A stretch of DNA of 64,000 nt from Candidatus Binatia bacterium (GTDB taxonomy: Bacteria; Desulfobacterota; Binatia; Bin18), in the NCBI GenBank assembly GCA_022826945.1, contig JAJDTY010000023.1, forward strand, positions 51,390 through 115,389, written 5' to 3'. How positions within the stretch are numbered: position 1 is the first letter of the stretch; each line of letters starts with the position of its first letter. The notes beneath the pieces were generated by a model, which saw only the letters and a program-made list of their open reading frames with translations, was not told where the DNA came from and searched no databases. Positions 45,413 to 53,436 of this stretch are shown one piece after another. Both the position numbers and the translations under genes were made by a program.

Positions 45413-45436
45413 CCCCTCCCAAGAGGGAATTATATA
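45413..45436 (+). repeat. Left inverted repeat of a 2.7-kb island
   Basis: CCCCTCCCAAGAGGGAATTATATA ends with GAGGGAATTATATA (45423-45436). The reverse complement of the same 14 bp occurs at 48152-48165, so the two copies point inward around the Cas2-like gene, transposase and CsgG-like gene. The CCCTC-CCAA-GAGGG core can also fold on itself. It may be an ordinary intergenic repeat rather than a mobile-element end. Confidence 0.5.
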
Positions 45437-45482
45437 CCTGATTACCCGCAGGAATAAAACAAAATTATAAAGAAGAATAGTA

Positions 45483-45722
45483 ATGAGTATATATTGGTGG
45501 CAAGCTGGAGTTCATATTGATCCAGAATCAGATGAGGAGAGAATTTTTCTTGCTGAGTGTACAAGATTAAAAACCCTTGTACCGCTTGCCAAGGCGTCAG
45601 AGAAGTTCGAGGTCCGTTTCGAGGTTTTGGTAGGCGGCATGAACAAGTCTGGAGTTCTCAAGGGGCATAACAAGGAGTCCGTCATTTCCGTCGATGAATC
45701 TTCTAATACTCCCCTTGAGTGA
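45483..45722 (+). CDS. Doubtful 79-residue ORF opposite the Cas2-like gene
   Basis: The first 36 residues (SIYWWQAGVHIDPESDEERI) look protein-like. The rest is antisense to the Cas2-like gene, which has a much stronger ribosome-binding site and recognisable family motifs. It may be a gene fragment whose 3' half was replaced, or chance. Confidence 0.2.
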   Translation: MSIYWWQAGVHIDPESDEERIFLAECTRLKTLVPLAKASEKFEVRFEVLVGGMNKSGVLKGHNKESVISVDESSNTPLE

Positions 45723-45893
45723 TTCTGATGAAGAGTTGCTTCGTACTATCCACACAGATTTGAGTACTTTGGTTGCTTCGAGTTCGTTACGAAGGAATGG
45801 AGTCAGGTCGTCGTAATTTCGCCCTGGTGCTCTCAGATCATAACTAATGAGATACAAGGTAGATGGGATTACCGTCAGCTTTTTTAATACCAT
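45597..45893 (-). CDS. Solitary Cas2-like / SinR-family small protein
   Basis: About 98 residues from the ATG at 45893, with GGGAGG 7 nt upstream. The start TLYLISYDLRAPGRNYDDLTPFL, the strand SVWIVRSN and RRFIDGNDGLLVMPL match the Cas2-fold SinR-like family of stand-alone proteins. There is no cas1 and no CRISPR array in the window. Function is unknown; related Cas2-fold proteins include the VapD/toxin types (family knowledge). The gene lies at the AT-rich left part of the transposase island. Confidence 0.6.
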   Translation of the reverse strand: MVLKKLTVIPSTLYLISYDLRAPGRNYDDLTPFLRNELEATKVLKSVWIVRSNSSSESLKGSIRRFIDGNDGLLVMPLENSRLVHAAYQNLETDLELL

Positions 45894-46111
45894 AATCAAC
45901 CTCCCATTTGGCATCCTCACTCACTATTCTACTATAGCAGTGAACACGTTGCGGAGAACCCTGGTCGGGTTACTCATGCAATACAATAGCCGCAGTTCGG
46001 CAAAATTGGCGATATTTCCCTTTTCTCTTCTGTCAACAAAATAGCCAAAAATTCCCAATAAAATCAGCTAATTAACTAAATTTCTCCCCATGTCGATTTG
46101 AATATATTGAT

Positions 46112-47047
46112 ATGGGGAACAAAGCACCTGGTAAATCACACCGCAAAGGTATTTCTCTCCTTCAACTCATCAGAATTTTCCCGGACGATGCCACAGCAGA
46201 AGCGTGGTTTGTCAAGCAGCGTTGGCCGCAAGGCGTCCACTGTCCCTTCTGTGATTCCGACAACATCCAAGAGCGCCCCACGCGCAAACCCCAGCCCTAC
46301 CGTTGCCGGGAGTGCCGCAAGGACTTCTCCGTCAAAACCGGAACCCTGATGCACGACAGCAAGCTCGGATTCAGGATATGGGCGCTGGCTTTGTACCTGA
46401 TGAACACCGGCATTAAGGGTGTCAGCAGTATGAAGCTCCACAGGGATTTAGGCATCACACAAAAGACCGCTTGGTACTTAGCCCATCGAATCCGGGAAGC
46501 GTGGGCAACTGGTGAGCAGATGTTTTCTGGTCCGGTCGAAGTAGACGAAACCTATATGGGCGGCAAGAACGCCAACAAACACGCCAGCAAAAAGATTCAG
46601 AATGCGAACGGAACCGTAGGCAAAACGGCAGTCGTAGGCATGAAGGACAGGAAAACGAACCAAGTACAAGCCACTGTTGTTGAGCGCACCAACCAGGAAA
46701 CCTTACAGGGATTTGTGAACAGCCGAAGAGTACCAGGAGCGAAAGTCTACACTGACGAACATGGCGGCTATATCGGCCTCAGCAACCATGAAAGCGTTAA
46801 GCATAGTGTCGGGCAGTATGTAGAGAATATGGCGCATACGAACGGTATTGAGAGCTTTTGGGCGATGTTGAAACGTGGCTACTACGGCACGTACCACAAA
46901 ATGAGTATCAAGCACCTGAGCCGTTATGTGAACGAGTTTTCCGGGCGTCACAATATCCGGCCCTTGGACACTATGACGCAAATGGCGAGAGTGGCACGGC
47001 GCTTAGCAGGGAAGCGGCTCTCCTATGCAGACCTGATTGCCGTGTAA
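46112..47047 (+). mobile_element. IS1595-family (ISXO2-like) transposase
   Basis: A 311-residue transposase. The N-terminal zinc ribbon has CPFC and CREC, then GTLMHDSKLGFRIWALALYLM, GITQKTAWYLAHRIREAW, and the DDE/DDN core: VDETYMGGK, VYTDEHGGY and HTNGIESFWAMLKRGYYGTYH. ATG 46112 fits family N-termini (MGNKAPGKSHRKG). The reading frame is intact. Terminal inverted repeats of the element were not securely identified. The start codon lies in an inverted pair CCCCAT (46086) and ATGGGG (46112). Confidence 0.88.
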
Positions 47048-47086
47048 TTGCTTGACTCTGACTTTCCTTTCCGCCAAGATGCGGAC

Positions 47087-47247
47087 TTGTACAGACCGAA
47101 CGCAGACACCCGTTAAGTCGGGTCGCCTGCGGAATACAACAACCACATATACACGCGGGAGTAGCTACCCGCGTGGTGGTGAATAGGCAGGACTATCACT
47201 CCATCTGCGTTGTGGTCTGTACAACGGCCCGGCATACCGTTGCCGGG
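47087..47247 (+). ncRNA. Highly structured non-coding stretch before the CsgG-like gene
   Basis: A long outer stem is formed by TTGTACAGACC (47087-47097) plus AACGCAGA (47099-47106) with TCTGCGTT (47204-47211) plus GGTCTGTACAA (47214-47224). Inside are a CCCG/CGGG hairpin near 47109 and a perfect stem CACGCGGG (47152-47159) with CCCGCGTG (47168-47175). A separate hairpin, CCCGGCA (47228-47234) with TGCCGGG (47241-47247), follows. CGCAG at 47101 can pair either with the distant CTGCG or with CTGCG at 47126, so alternative folds are possible. It could be a 5' leader of the next gene, an insertion-sequence end or an ncRNA; no known family was recognised. Confidence 0.45.
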
Positions 47248-47274
47248 ACTTTATTGTCAGAAGGAGGAATAATA

Positions 47275-47871
47275 ATGAAGGCTGCATGTTTGTTTATGGT
47301 GGGAGTCCTGTTAGCGGTATCTTCTCAGGTGTGGGCGCAAGAAGACCGGCAGAAAATGGTGGTCGGAATTGGGGATATTCAGTATAAAGCGTCGGGACGG
47401 TCTCAAAGTGACGCATTTGGCGACATGTTGCTGACGGCGTTGGTACGAACACGAAAGTTCAAGATTATTGAGCGGGCGCGTATGGAAGAGATTATGAAGG
47501 AACAGGGCATGAGTATGTTTGGGGTGGCGAGTGGAGGCTACAGTGGAGGAGGATTAAATATCAGAGGAGTGGACTACATTATTACGGGAGCAATTACGGA
47601 ATACGGAGAAAATGTGGAGAGGATGGGATTTGGCACTTTTGCGATGTCAAAGACCATAGCGTCTATGGCGGTCGATATTCGGCTCTTAAAGGTGGAGGAT
47701 GGGGAAATTATTATTGCGGAGTCCGTAAGGGCCACGAAAGAAGGCGGGTCGAGTATGGTTGCAAGGGGATTTGCGACAGGTCAAGGGGCAAGTAGTGGGG
47801 CGCTGTTGGGGGAAGTGATGCGAGAGTGCGCGAATAAGGTGTCTGTGTTGGTATCCCGAAACATTCATTAG
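47275..47871 (+). CDS. CsgG-like periplasmic protein
   Basis: About 198 residues from ATG 47275 with AAGGAGG 7 nt before. A signal peptide (ACLFMVGVLLAVSSQVWAQ) is followed by the CsgG/curli-assembly core VVGIGDIQYKASGRSQSDAFGDMLLTALVRTRKFKIIERARMEEIMKEQG, GVDYIITGAITEYG and VDIRLLKVEDGEIIIAES. There is no lipobox cysteine after the signal, unlike CsgG itself, so it is probably soluble periplasmic or weakly membrane-associated. No curli genes are nearby. The next small gene follows directly. Confidence 0.78.
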   Translation: MKAACLFMVGVLLAVSSQVWAQEDRQKMVVGIGDIQYKASGRSQSDAFGDMLLTALVRTRKFKIIERARMEEIMKEQGMSMFGVASGGYSGGGLNIRGVDYIITGAITEYGENVERMGFGTFAMSKTIASMAVDIRLLKVEDGEIIIAESVRATKEGGSSMVARGFATGQGASSGALLGEVMRECANKVSVLVSRNIH

Positions 47872-47891
47872 TGAGCAGGGAGGAAATCAGC

Positions 47892-48059
47892 ATGAAGGAT
47901 CGTCCCCCGAGAAAGCCAAAGGATACGAAAGAGGAAGTCTTGTTTGATTATGATTTGCAACAGGAGATAGAGCGCAAGCGACGGAGCCGGTTTATTGCCT
48001 ATGCGGTGTTTCTGGATAAGGATGAGGAAAAGCCGAAAAAGAAGGGCTATCAGATATAA
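47892..48059 (+). CDS. Small charged protein downstream of the CsgG-like gene
   Basis: A 55-residue, strongly charged protein from ATG 47892 with GGGAGG about 9 nt before; a GTG at 47871 adds seven residues. It has many Lys/Arg and Asp/Glu (LQQEIERKRRSRFIAYAVFL) and no signal peptide or recognised family. It begins 20 nt after the CsgG-like stop, so the two are probably co-transcribed. Confidence 0.5.
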   Translation: MKDRPPRKPKDTKEEVLFDYDLQQEIERKRRSRFIAYAVFLDKDEEKPKKKGYQI

Positions 48060-48151
48060 TCATAGGGTGAGGTTCCTTATGGTCTTTCTATATAGTGATA
48101 TAGGGATTATGAGAAACACGCTTATTGTCGTGTGACCTGTGGGTAAATAGT

Positions 48152-48176
48152 TATATAATTCCCTCCCAAGAGGGGA
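48152..48176 (-). repeat. Right inverted repeat of the 2.7-kb island
   Basis: TATATAATTCCCTC (48152-48165) is the exact reverse complement of the left copy at 45423-45436 and is followed by CCAAGAGGGG. The rest of the gap to the SDR gene (48060-48258) holds only C-rich low-complexity text such as CCCCGAAC and TAATCCCCAACCC. Confidence 0.5.
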
Positions 48177-48258
48177 TGAGGGGCAACCACGGAGAGTTAC
48201 CCCGACACTGTCTTCCTCTCCAACCCCGAACTCCTAATCCCCAACCCTCAGAGATTTG

Positions 48259-49092
48259 CTACTTTCCCGGTACGCGGTACATCCGGATCGGATGGGATGT
48301 GCGGTGGAATTCGGGCAGGTCGCGCCAGGGCCGGCCGGCGGTGATACCGCCGTCTACCGCCAGGGCCTGACCGGTCACAAAACTCGAATCATCACTGGCC
48401 AGCCATAAGGCGGCTTTGGCAATCTCTTCAGGCTCGCCGACCCGACCGAGAGGATGCAGGTGGGCCGCGCCTTTGCGTAAACCGGCCACCTGTTTGTCCG
48501 TTGGCGACGGCCGGCCAACGGCCAGGGGCGTCACAATCGCGCCCGGGCAGATGCAGTTCGCGCGAATATTGAACTCCCCCAGTTCCAGGGCGACCGACTT
48601 GGTCAGATGAATCACCCCTGCCTTGGCCACACTGTAGAGGTGGGTCGCCATGCCAGCTTCCACGCCGGCCGCGCTAGAGGTGCTGATAATACTGCCGGAC
48701 TGCTGTTTCTTCATAATGGGCGTGGCATGCTTGATACCGAGAAACACGCCTTTGAGCAGCACATCAAAGGTCATATCGTAGTCTTCCACACTGATGCTCT
48801 CGATCGGCCCCAGCGCCCCGCCAAATCCGGCGTTATTGTAAATACAGTCTAACCGGCCCCAGCGTTCGACCGTGGTATCAATGGCCGCTTTGACCTCGGC
48901 CTCCTGGGTCACGTTTACCTGGACAAATGTGCCCTGGTCTCCTAGCTCCTGCGCCATCTCCTGGCCCTTGTCCTCCTGCATATCAGCCACCACAACCCGT
49001 GCCCCCTCTGCGGCGAACAGGCGAACGGTTGCGGCTCCAATACCGCTGGCCCCGCCCGTAATCACGGCGACTTGCCCATCCAGTTTGCCCAT
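48259..49092 (-). CDS. Short-chain dehydrogenase/reductase
   Basis: A 277-residue classical SDR: cofactor motif TGGASGIGAATVRLFAAEG, NNAGFGGALGPIES, active-site Ser in ISTSSAAG, YSVAK catalytic Tyr-Lys, and the closing LAVDGGITAG. The Asp at the end of strand 2 (VVVADMQED) suggests NAD(H). The substrate is unknown. The stop lies beside a low-complexity gap; upstream is the di-heme cytochrome gene. Confidence 0.9.
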   Translation of the reverse strand: MGKLDGQVAVITGGASGIGAATVRLFAAEGARVVVADMQEDKGQEMAQELGDQGTFVQVNVTQEAEVKAAIDTTVERWGRLDCIYNNAGFGGALGPIESISVEDYDMTFDVLLKGVFLGIKHATPIMKKQQSGSIISTSSAAGVEAGMATHLYSVAKAGVIHLTKSVALELGEFNIRANCICPGAIVTPLAVGRPSPTDKQVAGLRKGAAHLHPLGRVGEPEEIAKAALWLASDDSSFVTGQALAVDGGITAGRPWRDLPEFHRTSHPIRMYRVPGK

Positions 49093-49116
49093 GTTTTCCT
49101 CCCTATTCCTTGTTTT

Positions 49117-50574
49117 CTACTGCATGACCGACTTTTCTCGCGGCCGTTGCTCCGGAGAGAGCGAGAGCACGTAAAAGACCAGGTCCCATAGATCGTTTGG
49201 CTCCAATACCTCCTCGTATGCCGCCATGGAGGAGCCGTCCATGCCATTGGCGATGCGTCGATAGATAGCGCTCGGCGTATGGCCGCCGCGGAAACTCCAT
49301 TTATGGGTGAGATCGCGGGGGATGATGGGATCGCCCTCCGCGGTTTTCAAGTCCTGACCCGAGCGTCCGTTCCCCCTGCCTTCTGCCCCATGACAGCTCG
49401 GACAGCCAGAATCCACGTAGATCGACGCGCCTCGGGCGATGCGTTGCTCCGTCACCTGGGGTGTCGCCGAAACCGGAGTTGGTGAGGGCTCTGATCCAGA
49501 AGCAAAACGCGGTGAGAATTGCTTGATATAAGCGACTACGTCCCACCGCTCCTGCTCGCTGAGAATAGCCTCAAACGCCGGCATCCCACTTCCGGCCAGC
49601 CCTTTGGACACGGTGCGGAACAGGTCCGCGTCGGTGGGTGGACTGCCACTGGGTGTTGAACGATACCGGAATGAGCCGCGCACGAAGTTTCGCGGTCGCG
49701 GCAGCCAGCTCAGTGTCAGCATGCCCCGTCCGTCACCAGCCTCGCCGTGACAGCCGCTGCACTGGCTGGCGTATATGGCTTTGCCCCGAAGAGGAAATGT
49801 GCCCAGTATCTTTGTCTGACTGGAGGACACGTTTCCTCTGTGTTCCGCGGCTGACGCCTCAGCGGTCATCTCAGTTCGTTCACCTGAGGTTGATTGCTTC
49901 GATTTGTCGTACTCCTCAAAAAATTCAGCAACGGCGCAATCCGTCAAAAACAAGGACAAGTCGCTCCGCAGGCGGTCTGCCAGATAGAGCGCTATCCGAT
50001 TCTGCCCAAAGGCAATCGAAGCTGACTGCCTGTCTGGGGCAACACTGAGCAGCCGGGCATTGAGTCGGGGGCGCGCGGGGCTTTTAGGGGCGGTAACGCT
50101 GTGGAAGAACTCTTGCCAAGGGCGCAGCGTCTGTGCATCCATAGTGGCCAATCTTTCGGCCAGATCAACGTCGAATATGCCGCCGCGAGAGGAAAAAAAC
50201 TCTGGAAAGTCAGCGTCTCGCCAGCGGCGTTCGGCAACCATATGTCCCAGGGCCTGCCCAAAAGGGAGGATGACATCCTTTTGCCAGACCGTGTCTGTGG
50301 CCCAGCGGAAGATGACACCGGGTGAGTCGCCTTTTTTTTGGCTCAGCCCGATGATCTGGAAGGTATAGAGCTTTTTCGCCTTCGCCCATACAAGAAACGC
50401 GGACCAGCGCGGATCGCCGGGTGTTAAGGTAAAGGCATCAGACCGAAGGGCTGCCGTCGGATTATAGCTCGTGCGGATAGTGCTACAGGTCTCCGCAGCC
50501 GGTGACAAAGACGGAGTAGAGCAGTGCCAGAGCAATACAAGCACGGCTAGCCGCCGACTATATGTTCTCAGCAT
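49117..50574 (-). CDS. Periplasmic protein with two c-type cytochrome domains
   Basis: A 485-residue exported protein: signal peptide (LAVLVLLWHCSTPSLSPAAE), an unrecognised ~220-residue N-terminal domain, a linker, then two cytochrome c domains with heme motifs CSGCH (near residue 270) and CPSCH (near 395). The linker residues RGNVSSSQTKILGTFPLR (near 245-262) are encoded by a palindromic element read in frame. This is tolerated probably because it lies between domains. Role in electron transfer; partners are unknown. The start region of aspS is 1.8 kb upstream. Confidence 0.82.
   Translation of the reverse strand: MLRTYSRRLAVLVLLWHCSTPSLSPAAETCSTIRTSYNPTAALRSDAFTLTPGDPRWSAFLVWAKAKKLYTFQIIGLSQKKGDSPGVIFRWATDTVWQKDVILPFGQALGHMVAERRWRDADFPEFFSSRGGIFDVDLAERLATMDAQTLRPWQEFFHSVTAPKSPARPRLNARLLSVAPDRQSASIAFGQNRIALYLADRLRSDLSLFLTDCAVAEFFEEYDKSKQSTSGERTEMTAEASAAEHRGNVSSSQTKILGTFPLRGKAIYASQCSGCHGEAGDGRGMLTLSWLPRPRNFVRGSFRYRSTPSGSPPTDADLFRTVSKGLAGSGMPAFEAILSEQERWDVVAYIKQFSPRFASGSEPSPTPVSATPQVTEQRIARGASIYVDSGCPSCHGAEGRGNGRSGQDLKTAEGDPIIPRDLTHKWSFRGGHTPSAIYRRIANGMDGSSMAAYEEVLEPNDLWDLVFYVLSLSPEQRPREKSVMQ
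49789..49839 (-). repeat. Palindromic element copy 7 (inside the cytochrome gene)
   Basis: Arms AAGAGGAAATGTGCCC (49789-49804) and GGACACGTTTCCTCT (49825-49839) on the plus strand. Both carry the G/C variant. It is read through in frame on the minus strand without a stop codon. Confidence 0.85.
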
Positions 50575-50642
50575 GGTTAAGGAGGGATTGGGGATTAGAG
50601 ACGAGCAAGGCCAACACCCAATCCCTAAAACCGAACCCCCAA

Positions 50643-52421
50643 TTATAAATCGACTTTAATGTTCAACTCTCGCAACTGTTTGCTATCGACCCCACCTGGC
50701 GCTTGCGTCATCAGGCACTGGGCGCGGGCCGTTTTGGGAAAGGCAATGACTTCGCGCAGCGAATCCATCCCGGCAAACAACATGGCCAGACGGTCAAATC
50801 CCAAGGCAATTCCACCGTGGGGAGGAGCGCCATACGACAGGGCTTCCAGCAGAAACCCGAACTTCTCCTGAGCCTCAGCCTCACCGATGCCCAGCAAGGT
50901 AAAAATCTTTTGCTGTACGTCCTGGCGATGAATTCGGATACTGCCCCCGCCCAATTCAACGCCGTTCAGCACAACATCGTAGGCAAACGCCCGTACCTTT
51001 CCTGGGTTGGTCTCAAGCAGGGACAAATCCTGGTCGTTGGGCGAGGTAAACGGGTGATGTTTAGCTACATAACGATCCTCGTCCGCGTCGTATTCGACCA
51101 GCGGGAAGTCCGTCACCCACAGGAAACGCATATCGTCTTTGGGAATCAGCCCGAGTTTGTCGCCCAGATAGAGACGCAAGCGTGACAGCACCTCGCACGC
51201 CACCTGTTCCTGATCGGCAATCATCAGCAACAAGTCCTTTGGTTTGAGCCCGAGGGCCGCTTCAATTTCCTGTTTCCGGTCGTCACTCACGAATTTCGCC
51301 AAGGGCGACTGCCATCCATCCTCGGTCAAACGAATCCAGGCCAGGCCCTTTGCCCCAAAATCCTGGGCCAGCGGAATCAGATCATCGAGTTCTTTGCGTG
51401 AGAATGGATCGTCCGACACGATCAGTCCGCGCACCACGCCCCCGTCGGCAACGATCTGCCGAAAGACCTTGATGTCGGTCTGACTGAACAACGCGGACAG
51501 CTCCTGGATTTCCAGACCAAACCGAATATCCGGCTTATCATTCCCAAAGCGGGCCATGGCCTGGCTGTATGGCATCCGGGGAAACGGGGTGGGGACGTCG
51601 ATGCCTTTTACTTCCTTACACAACCGGACCATCATACCTTCAATAAGCTGGAACACGTCGTCCGGTCGGACAAATGACATCTCAATATCAATCTGGGTGA
51701 ACTCAGGCTGGCGGTCGGCCCGTAAGTCTTCATCCCGAAAGCAGCGTACGATCTGAAAGTATTTTTCCATCCCGCTCACCATCAGCAACTGCTTAAACAA
51801 CTGTGGCGACTGTGGCAGGGCATAAAATCCGCCTGGAATGACCCGGCTCGGAACGAGATAGTCACGCGCGCCTTCCGGGGTACTCCGGGTCAGGATCGGG
51901 GTTTCCACCTCAAGAAACCCCTCGCCGTCAAGATAATCGCGGACGACTTTGGCCAGTCGATGCCGTAGGCGTAAGTTCTCGAACATCTTTGGCCGACGTA
52001 AATCCAGGTAGCGATACCGCAGCCGGGTGTTCTCCGCCAGATCGGTCTCGGCATCAATCGGAAACGGTGGCGTCCGCGAGGCGTTGAGCACCCGTAACTC
52101 TTCCACGACGAGCTCGACTTCGCCAGTTGGAATATTCGGATTAATGGTCTCTGGCGAGCGGCGTTCTAGTCGGCCCTGGGCGGCCACTACATATTCCAGG
52201 CGTAGCTCTTTTGCCTGCGTGTGGGCGGTGGGGCTGACTTGCGGGTTACAGACAATTTGGACCAAACCGGACCGGTCGCGGATGTCGACAAAGGTCACAC
52301 CACCATGATCGCGCCGGGAATGTACCCAGCCCATCACGGTCATCGGTTGCCCGACTTGGGTCACGCGGGGCTCCCCGCAGTAGCAGCTCCGCTGCCAATC
52401 ACCTAAAGACTCCACACTCAC
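50643..52421 (-). CDS. aspS: Aspartyl-tRNA synthetase
   Basis: A 592-residue bacterial-type AspRS: OB-fold anticodon domain (GWVHSRRDHGGVTFVDIRDRSGLVQIV), class II motif 2 RCFRDEDLRADRQPEFTQID, an inserted GAD-like domain, and motif 3 PHGGIALGFDRLAMLFAG, ending RELNIKVDL. It attaches Asp to tRNA-Asp in the cytosol. Whether it is also active on tRNA-Asn cannot be decided by eye. Both flanking gaps (68 and 169 bp) show no genes; the former contains G-rich GGATTGGGGATT text. Confidence 0.96.
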   Translation of the reverse strand: MSVESLGDWQRSCYCGEPRVTQVGQPMTVMGWVHSRRDHGGVTFVDIRDRSGLVQIVCNPQVSPTAHTQAKELRLEYVVAAQGRLERRSPETINPNIPTGEVELVVEELRVLNASRTPPFPIDAETDLAENTRLRYRYLDLRRPKMFENLRLRHRLAKVVRDYLDGEGFLEVETPILTRSTPEGARDYLVPSRVIPGGFYALPQSPQLFKQLLMVSGMEKYFQIVRCFRDEDLRADRQPEFTQIDIEMSFVRPDDVFQLIEGMMVRLCKEVKGIDVPTPFPRMPYSQAMARFGNDKPDIRFGLEIQELSALFSQTDIKVFRQIVADGGVVRGLIVSDDPFSRKELDDLIPLAQDFGAKGLAWIRLTEDGWQSPLAKFVSDDRKQEIEAALGLKPKDLLLMIADQEQVACEVLSRLRLYLGDKLGLIPKDDMRFLWVTDFPLVEYDADEDRYVAKHHPFTSPNDQDLSLLETNPGKVRAFAYDVVLNGVELGGGSIRIHRQDVQQKIFTLLGIGEAEAQEKFGFLLEALSYGAPPHGGIALGFDRLAMLFAGMDSLREVIAFPKTARAQCLMTQAPGGVDSKQLRELNIKVDL

Positions 52422-52590
52422 TCCCTTGTTGTTACCTGCCGGGACTCTTCCGGCTCGGGTTATTCATTCTTATGAGGAGCGGTAGTATGCCAGAGGGCGC
52501 CTGATCGATCAATTGAGGGGCGTGGATGAACCCTCCGTCGAACTCGCTGGATCGCACTCCGATTTGCCCTTGGTCCGTGCTCTTTCTCCG

Positions 52591-53406
52591 TCAAAAGAAG
52601 GCTTCAAGTTGCGCAATTGCCTGCTGCGGCAATGCCGCGATCTCTCCGGCTGTCGTATTTTCTTGGACCCGTTCGAGGCGCGAGGTGGCGGGCAGCAGAA
52701 CTGCGTCTTCGGATTGTGCGAGCAGATAGGCGAGCAACGCCTGACCCGGAGTTGTCACCCCATAGGGCTCCAGAAACGAGAGGTCGCGCCGTTGCAAGAC
52801 CTGAAGCAGTTGAGATCGATGAAAGATCGGACACAGCGGCGTCATGATTAAGACACCCATATTACACTGCTGAGCCAAGGGGAGGATGGCATGTTCGGCT
52901 TCCCTGTCCCCGATATTGTACGGAATCTGGATCGTATCAAAGATGCCGGTCTGCATGGCCGTCATCATTTCCGGGAACATGCTGGTTCGATAATCGGTCA
53001 TACCCAGAAACCGAATGCGACCCGCGGCCTTGTATTCTTCAAGGAGGGGAGCAACCGTGCGCCAAGCCGCCATATTATGAATCTGCATGAGGTCGATGAC
53101 CTCAACCTGAAGTTTCTGGAATGACGCTTCGATGAGGCGTTGAGCGGAGGCGCGATCCGAGGCCAGGACCTTGGTTGCGATCACCACGCCATCGCGTCGG
53201 CCTTGCAGCACCCGACCCAGCACACTTTCCGCCTCGCCATACATGGGCGCGGTGTCAAAGAGATTCACCCCGCAGGCCAGAGCTTCGGTCACCAACCGTC
53301 CGACATGCTCGATCGCCTGCTCGCCCCGCACATCGAACGCCTTCCACGTGCCCATACTCACGGCGCTGACGCGCAGGCCGATCCGACCCAGAGTACGATA
53401 TTGCAT
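52591..53406 (-). CDS. Aldo/keto reductase
   Basis: A 271-residue TIM-barrel oxidoreductase: YRTLGRIGLRVSAVSMGTW, NLFDTAPMYGEAESVLGRVL with the catalytic Asp and Tyr, VVIATKVL with Lys, DLMQIHNM with His, and GMTDYRTS. NADPH-dependent reduction of an aldehyde or ketone is expected. It lies 30 nt after the CaiB fusion gene. Confidence 0.88.
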   Translation of the reverse strand: MQYRTLGRIGLRVSAVSMGTWKAFDVRGEQAIEHVGRLVTEALACGVNLFDTAPMYGEAESVLGRVLQGRRDGVVIATKVLASDRASAQRLIEASFQKLQVEVIDLMQIHNMAAWRTVAPLLEEYKAAGRIRFLGMTDYRTSMFPEMMTAMQTGIFDTIQIPYNIGDREAEHAILPLAQQCNMGVLIMTPLCPIFHRSQLLQVLQRRDLSFLEPYGVTTPGQALLAYLLAQSEDAVLLPATSRLERVQENTTAGEIAALPQQAIAQLEAFF

Positions 53407-53436
53407 CGCTAGGTTCTCTTTTTCCCGAATCCCTGC

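Noticed and set aside
45483..45722. Plus-strand 79-residue ORF as a real gene
   Set aside because: Its second half is antisense to the Cas2-like gene, which has family motifs and a better ribosome-binding site; kept only at low confidence.
45597..45893. CRISPR locus around the Cas2-like gene
   Set aside because: No repeat-spacer array or other cas genes were found anywhere in the window.
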